Of a stretch of DNA of 64,000 nt, positions 57,701 through 64,000 are shown piece by piece; positions within the stretch are counted from its first letter, which is position 1, and each line of letters opens with the position of its first letter. The stretch covers positions 248,001 to 312,000 of the forward strand of contig JAKJXP020000047.1 of NCBI GenBank assembly GCA_022225965.2, written 5' to 3'. The notes under the pieces were generated by a model, which saw nothing but the letters and a program-made list of their open reading frames with translations, made no database searches and was not told where the DNA came from. The position numbers were made by a program, and so were the translations under genes. Source of the DNA: Diatrype stigma (Eukaryota > Ascomycota > Sordariomycetes > Xylariales > Diatrypaceae).

Positions 57701-60700
57701 ACTTTCACTTCTTCGAGACCAACAACGGCCGGTCTCTCTTCCTCTGTCAACTGCGGGGAGCCACAGTATTTGCTCTGCTGCAAGGTAACCACACTGAAAT
57801 CCCAGCAGCATGCCCTACAGATCTTGGACGAGGCGACGTGTCACTTTTATGACCCGGCCTAGCAAGATCTGAGGCTGTCATGTTAGTAGATGCATATGCA
57901 CCCGTACATCGCTCACACACGCCCATGCATCACATTCACCGGCTGCTACTGTCGCGGGGGACAGATACTACGCTGCGCCGTTCTGGACCCGCTCGCATCT
58001 CGATATAGAACGCCTTATGCACGGTAAACCGCATGCCTCTCTTTTGGTTACTACTATGTATGTCACTCTGCCTAGCACTGGTCCGCCCGCCCGCCACTCT
58101 ACTCCAGCCAGAGAGAGCGGTTATGGCAAAGCCAAGTCTGGGATTTACGATCCCGATCTGCCGTTGCACGAGAATCAACCCGAACGAATCAGGCGTGCAG
58201 CTTCCCCGACATCTGTAGACCTTCATTTACCCAGAAAAAATACCATATACATAGAAAGATCGAGGAGGTTACAGCATCCGAAGACGACGAATGACTTGCC
58301 TTTGCTGGCTGCAGCCCCCGAAACCCCCTGACTGTGTATTGTATTAACCCCCCTCCCCCCACCGCCGCCGCTTCCAGGACCAACAGGTATGACAAAAGGG
58401 CGCCGTCTGCGTAAACGTAGTCAATCTTATACACTCGCGATCTCATCTCGCGCCCGTACCCTCCCGTCACAGGCAGCCAGCCTCTTTAAGCTCTCGAATC
58501 ACGATAACGACGACGGCACGAGCCGTCACTGCTCTGGCCTGGTGTTTCCTTGCCTTGCCCTGGCCATTTGTTGAATTTAGCCTCGTGCAGAAAGATCCTA
58601 GATCAGTTCGCCGGGCAATGTTACTACGATGTGCTAATCCCTCTTATTACATCCACCCACCTGCCTAGTCAGAACGCCGTTGGTAACAGTGAACTGGCGC
58701 TCGGCCTCGAAGGGGTCGTTGGTCGATTTGCAGTATACTGAACGCTAGGCCTACCCATAACAGTGTATCAAGGTATCCCCAGCGATGGAGAGACGATAAA
58801 AACAGACTGAGGGGATAGGGGTCAGAAGCACATTGGGATCCTAGGATCTTCGTCTGCTCTATCGGCCACCTCGATTGCACTCCTCTACATCAACTAGGTA
58901 TGTCTGTTTAAACTTGATATTGAGGTCGGAAAAGGATTCTACTACACGTGATCTATTCATAGACGGTTCTGACCATTGGAAACGCCCCTTGCAGTGCGTC
59001 CTCACCTTCCTCAGCAACTTGATTATCGCGTAACATGGCGTACTCATAATTCATTTCCGGTTCTAGTTATGTGATCACTTACAATCAAACTAGGAAAGAT
59101 ATAATGTAAACCGGATTGAAGCTTTTCTATAACTACACATACTACGTAGTAGAGCCGACACCCGCACGCACTACGACAGCGGGGCGGAATAAGTTATGAC
59201 TATGTAGTTAACTAGTTGACAGCGCGGCTTTCTCCAAGCCTTGATGTCGGGATAGTTATGCAGAGACGCGGAATTACGGATATACGAAGCGCTAATGAAG
59301 AACAAATCCCCTGCAGTAGACTTCTCCGCAGGCGATCCCTTAATAAGATCCTCTCATAAGATCAGATCCATCTCGCTCGGCGCCGCCGCCATCGCGGCCG
59401 CCGGAGCTAGCCCTGACTGACCATGTCCATAGTACCTAGCTACCTAGTAACTACTTGGGGAAAGGAAGATAGTAGTTCCTAGTGCCTCCCTCCAGCAGCC
59501 GAAGGAGACCGTCACCCGGCCCCGCGGGTTCTGCCGGTGAGGCTGCGAGGGTTAATTATCTATGTAATAAGGGCCCCGGGATAGAAGCAGGGTACAGAGG
59601 GCAGGATACATGCTATCTATCTATATCCCTATAGATACGCACATAGATAGGAGTCAAGGCCGTTGGGAATCCATGTGGAGCATAGCGCGCGTGCATGTGT
59701 CAATACCGTCAAGCAGCGGGTGACAGGGTGGATATGCTACGCTAACATGCCATGCTAGTTGCTGTTTTATGATCCTCTTGATACTTATTATTGCAGCATT
59801 TGCAGCATAATAACTGCTACGTAGTATACGAGCAGTGTCCTATAGTCGATATAGGCATGTAGTAGCTACGTAGCTGGAGCACCCGAACTACCAGCCAGGC
59901 TAGTGAATGACAGCGGGAATCCGAACTTGAATTCCCGTTTCTTGGGAGGGATCGTCCTCCCTTATCGAGCAATCGGACAAGCACCGCCTAGGCAAGCGAT
60001 AGACGGAGTGATCGTTGCCGCGTAGGTATCTAGCACCAAGTGCTATCTACATATCTTCATTTCATAGACCGAGGCGTGCGAGACCTGCGAGGCTGAACCA
60101 ACGACAGGCTGATTTTCAATATAATACCTGAGTGCTATAAGTACAAGTGCTCCTCAGCTAGCTTTAGCGAGGTAGACTAAACTGCTACGGCAGAGAAGTG
60201 TTTGAAGTTAATAAGGATGGATGGATGGATGGATGTAAAGTCAGTCCGTTGCTCCGTAATGATCATTAGGTAGTTATCCCCAAAATCCATGTCCCCGGTC
60301 CCGCGGGTTGAGTTACCATGCCTCGGGTCCATGGAACGTCAGATAATACTTCCAATGCTACATGCTACGTACTATGTAACTATATGTGCTAACTATGCTA
60401 ATAATTATGCTAATGAACTTCCCCCAGATGCCGTGACACAACGGTCCACGGTTGAGAAATCCAAGGGACCCTTGGCAAGAAACCCGGACACCACCCTAAC
60501 GTAGCCCGCCCCCCATTCCATCACCCATGGGCCAGGAATGGCCCCCATAATGGTGCGCCCGCCCCTGCTCCGATTCCTCCAGCGATCGGCGTGGCTACCC
60601 ATCGGCTGGTTTTCTGCTCGCCCGCCAGCCCGCCAACGCCCGTCGTTGATACATAGTCCAGTCCGGCCCCTCCCCCCTTCGAAGAAATACCTATGTAGAC

Positions 60701-63700
60701 TACATGCGCATTCGTACATAGTACCCCATCCCATCCTTCTTTGGGCCCCCACAGCACGTAATTAATTACATAACCTGCCCTGGCCGTAAACCGTTACCGC
60801 ACTGGGCAAGTATGTACGCTGCATAACCTTGCCCGCTCCCCCTTTTTTCTTGTATAGCATAGTATAGTTAGACCAGTTAGTTATGTGTTCTTCCTGCTCG
60901 ATCGGACGAGCATACGTATGTTAGCCGCTCTCGCTTCAGATCCCCTCCCTCCCTCCTATAAGCCTCAATCCACTTCGCGGGGCTGCCAAAATAGGGTCCT
61001 ACCCATGAAGTAGGCATTCAAGGCATCTTGAATAGGTGGTAGTACATTCCTTCACTAACTAGTTATTCGTTTAAAAGCACAGCGATGCTCCTAGTTTCTG
61101 CATGATAAAATTCCTGGAAATCCTATGCATTTTGACTGCCATATGCACCAAGTGGTAGGGAAATTTATGGTCTTGGCAAAGATACATCCGACATGTACCT
61201 CCCCCGGTACACCTAAAATAGTACTATCGCCTAAGAAATTCAGGTATCTGGGGAGCAAAATTAATGATATTACGGTACGTACCATACAAATCATACCCCC
61301 TGTTCAGTGCATGTAGCACCTGCAAACAGCCAAAGGGTATGCATTTAGACCGGTGTATGCACTAAGTAGTTCCTTATGATTACAACGCCAAGACAATACA
61401 CATAAAATATATGCATAATTATTATGTTCTACCACCACCCCCCCTTTTCCCCTTTTCTTTGCCAGACCTCCTATTCACAGTATCATTCTCGTCTCCTGTT
61501 TGCTCTTTTCTCTACCATGGAGACGACGCATTTTCCCGCCTTGTTCCATCATACCTACCGATACTATCGCCCCTTTCCGACTCGGCTATCCCGGCTCTCG
61601 TGCCTATCGAGTGGCGTGCAGTGGGTGAGCCCATGATGGCGAGGGGTGGGGTGCATGGTAGGCGTCCCTGCCTGCTGCTGCAGCCGGCGCCAGCCAGCCA
61701 GCGCCGGAAAGGAGATTCCGTGCAGTGGCGGAGGTTCTGTGATGTTGTAGTCGCAGAAGAGGCGTTTCTCGGCGTAGGATCTGGGGTTGGGACGGGGGAC
61801 GGGGGAACGATGGCGTTCAGCAAGGACGATATAGCGTCGGGACCGCAACTACGGTGCTGATGGTGCCATGTCTATGCCTACAGCAGATCCTGGAAACCGA
61901 GGGCGTGATGTGCAAATTTCTCGCGGATATGGCTCGTGGGAGGTAGGTAAGGGCAGGATAGGTAGGTAAGGAGGTGCACGCCGGCCGGAACACATAGATG
62001 AATCGAGTTGCCACCCTATATACTGCGAAATATATGGCGAAAACAGAGCTGTTGTTATATCAGAATGCCACCACTGCCCTCTTCCTCCAAAAAGCCCTGT
62101 TCGATATGTAATCTCCGGTAAACACCGTGCTATGTGACGAGTCAGGTTATATAGTAGCAGTAGATCGAGGGTGGCCATCGGGGTAGCATGTGGCGTTTGC
62201 CTTTCTCCAGTAGGAAGCCGTCACGGATCTCTCCTGGCCGCAACATGCGCCGGAGTGCTTGGTGTCTCCTGCCTAACTCCCACACACGTGCAGCCCCTTG
62301 CGGTGACTTTGCATGAACTCCTTATCTAGATGCGGTGCCTTTGGGCGCGGGCGATCTGCCTCGATACTACCTACGGTACCGCATCCCCTATGCCTAGAAG
62401 GAGCACGTCGGTGATGGGGGTCAGCTACCTATGTAACATGATACTTATTCATCGCTGGGAGCTTCACGCCACTTCCAGATGTCATAGGGCACGTTCCGAC
62501 TTTGATCACCTCTAGTGAAGTGTAGCTTGAGAAACCCATAGCAAGCCTTAGTGACATCAAGGCTAAGCTGGCTACATAGAGCAGTGAACTCATGACGATG
62601 TTTCTGATATGGTCGATGTTCATGTACCCCTTCTGCCTGTCGTAGGCTTTAGATGACGGGGTGCTTTCCCGACGAGGAATTTCATGCCACGACACGAAGT
62701 TAATTAACTATAACATCATTACAGGAATTAATTGAGCCGACAGGGGCATAAACCTTCCTTCCAGTAGGTACAACTGCCAGTCCTCTTTCAGAATACCTAC
62801 CTCACCCCTCCATATTTCAAGATCAGGAGAATTTCATGATAATTCCCCGAGACGTGACGCGTCGACAGTGACAAGGGCGAGCTGATGATGTGGTGTCGAA
62901 AACGCCCCTCTGTGATGAGAGAACTCAGCACGAGCAGACAGGCCTTCTGCTGTGGATTGCGTGCTAGGTATCTCGCTCGGTATTCCACTTTATTGTCAGC
63001 AAAATGGGCTGGACCTAGACTCTCGCAAAGTATCGTGCCAACTTGATGTCTAGTTAGTATTTATTGGAAGTACAGTCCCGACGCTTATTACCGGCGTCTT
63101 TTCCACGAATATACGTTGGTACCTAGTTACGGGATCTTCAGATGGGGCTCCCGGGCACGTCTTCTACTAACTACTGTGTACGTAGATTGTTATCAATACC
63201 CAGGCCCGCCAGGTGTTCCACCCAGCCATGTGTTCCCCGGAGGCTAGCGGTAGTTGAAGACCCATATGAGCTACTATAGATTAGTCTAACTAGACTCTAG
63301 AGGGGGACGGGGGGGCAGGGCAGGGCAGGACAGGGCAGGACAGAAATGGCTTGAGTGAGAGATCATCCCTTCAAGAACGCAAAGCACATTCCTAAACCAG
63401 CCGGGTACATAAACGGTGAGACCGGCCTCATCCTTGTGTGGGGGGAAAAGGGGGGGGTAAGAGAGTATAGCGGCGGCTAGGGGGTACCGAACTCAGACCA
63501 CACGAAATACCCTGCTTAAAGTCGAACTCCAACCCCCTGGTCTGCCGGGTAGTGAGTGCAGTGTACAGTACATATGTAGTAAGTCAGTCAGTATTTGACA
63601 TGAAAGGTATGTGCGTACGGATAGACGACCCATACGATGTGACGGCCCGAAGGCACCAACATCATTTCTACTAGTTGGCGAAGCGTCGACTAGTGACGAT

Positions 63701-64000
63701 CCTGTAACTGTAGAGACTATCACCACCATCCACCCGCCGGCCTCTAATGATCATGGCCGAGGCCTGATGGCTTTTCGAGTGAGCTACAGCACTAGGAACC
63801 TTCCGGAGCCATACCCAAAGCTGCTTGGCCACCCAATCGTGTTTCCTAGGGATAGTCATGGCCATCTGTCCCTCATGTCTTTGATTAACTATCCGCTAGA
63901 GGCGCGGTAGGTACTCCTGATCTACCTACCACATAACCTAATCTCACCCCATCAGCAGTGATTCACTCACAATCTGCCACTGGAAGAAATTACACACACA
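54794..64000. other. gene-poor region, right part
   Basis: No supported protein gene over about 9.2 kb. Simple features are aaccctgg triplicates near 56,108-56,140, (ggat)5 at about 60,217-60,236, gggcagggcagg at about 63,311-63,346, and polypyrimidine runs near 55,467 and 57,376. The longest frame (61,411-61,860 plus, 149 codons) is Pro/Leu-rich then Gly-rich, and matches no family. Transposon relics or non-coding transcripts cannot be excluded. Confidence 0.5.

Noticed and set aside
61411..61860. 149-codon plus frame in the gene-poor region
   Set aside because: Composition shifts from Pro/Leu to Gly-rich along it, with no motif or splice partner.

Overview
The window is nuclear DNA of a filamentous ascomycete (Pezizomycotina, most likely Sordariomycetes; inference). 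The evidence is short introns with GTRNGT donors and CTAAC branch sites, a Zn2Cys6 regulator, the fungal gene families present, and an AT-rich, TpA-dense block at the left end that looks like repeat-induced point mutation (RIP).

Layout. About 1-7,260 is an AT-rich repeat desert with several tandem arrays (roughly 70-bp, 72-bp, 11-bp, 40-bp and 238-bp units). A composite insertion of about 1,045 bp, carrying two large palindromes, interrupts the 238-bp array. About 7,260-46,970 is ordinary gene-bearing DNA with eleven intron-resolved or single-exon gene models. They are a DUF1330-like dimeric alpha/beta-barrel protein (-), a small conserved hypothetical (+), ribosomal protein S18 (+), the ribosome maturation factor SDO1/SBDS (-), a vacuolar carboxypeptidase Y (+), a Cas1-type polytopic O-acyltransferase (+), an F-box/2EXR-like protein (-), a multi-spanning membrane protein with AT-hook-like motifs (-), the Arf-like GTPase ARL3/ARFRP1 (+), the exosome subunit RRP45 (-) and the spliceosome factor CWC15 (+). 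Two transcription factor genes follow: an eight-exon Zn2Cys6 regulator (-) and a TALE homeodomain regulator (-). About 46,970-64,000 has no protein gene I can support. It holds minisatellites and two well-delimited non-autonomous DNA transposons (a 687-bp PIF/Harbinger-like element with TTA duplications and a 258-bp TA-flanked element).

How the genes relate. Most are housekeeping genes of RNA and ribosome biology (S18, SDO1, RRP45, CWC15) and of the endomembrane system (ARL3, carboxypeptidase Y, the Cas1-like acyltransferase). Two pairs are arranged suggestively: RPS18 and SDO1 converge, and RRP45 and CWC15 diverge from a shared 586-bp promoter. No biosynthetic cluster, CRISPR, rRNA or clear novel multi-gene system is visible. 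The most unusual material is the palindrome-bearing insertion in the AT-rich block, the two MITE-like elements, and oddities in individual proteins.

Exon boundaries were placed by reading splice signals and reading-frame phase, not by transcript data. Several starts were moved from the longest open frame to a supported ATG.
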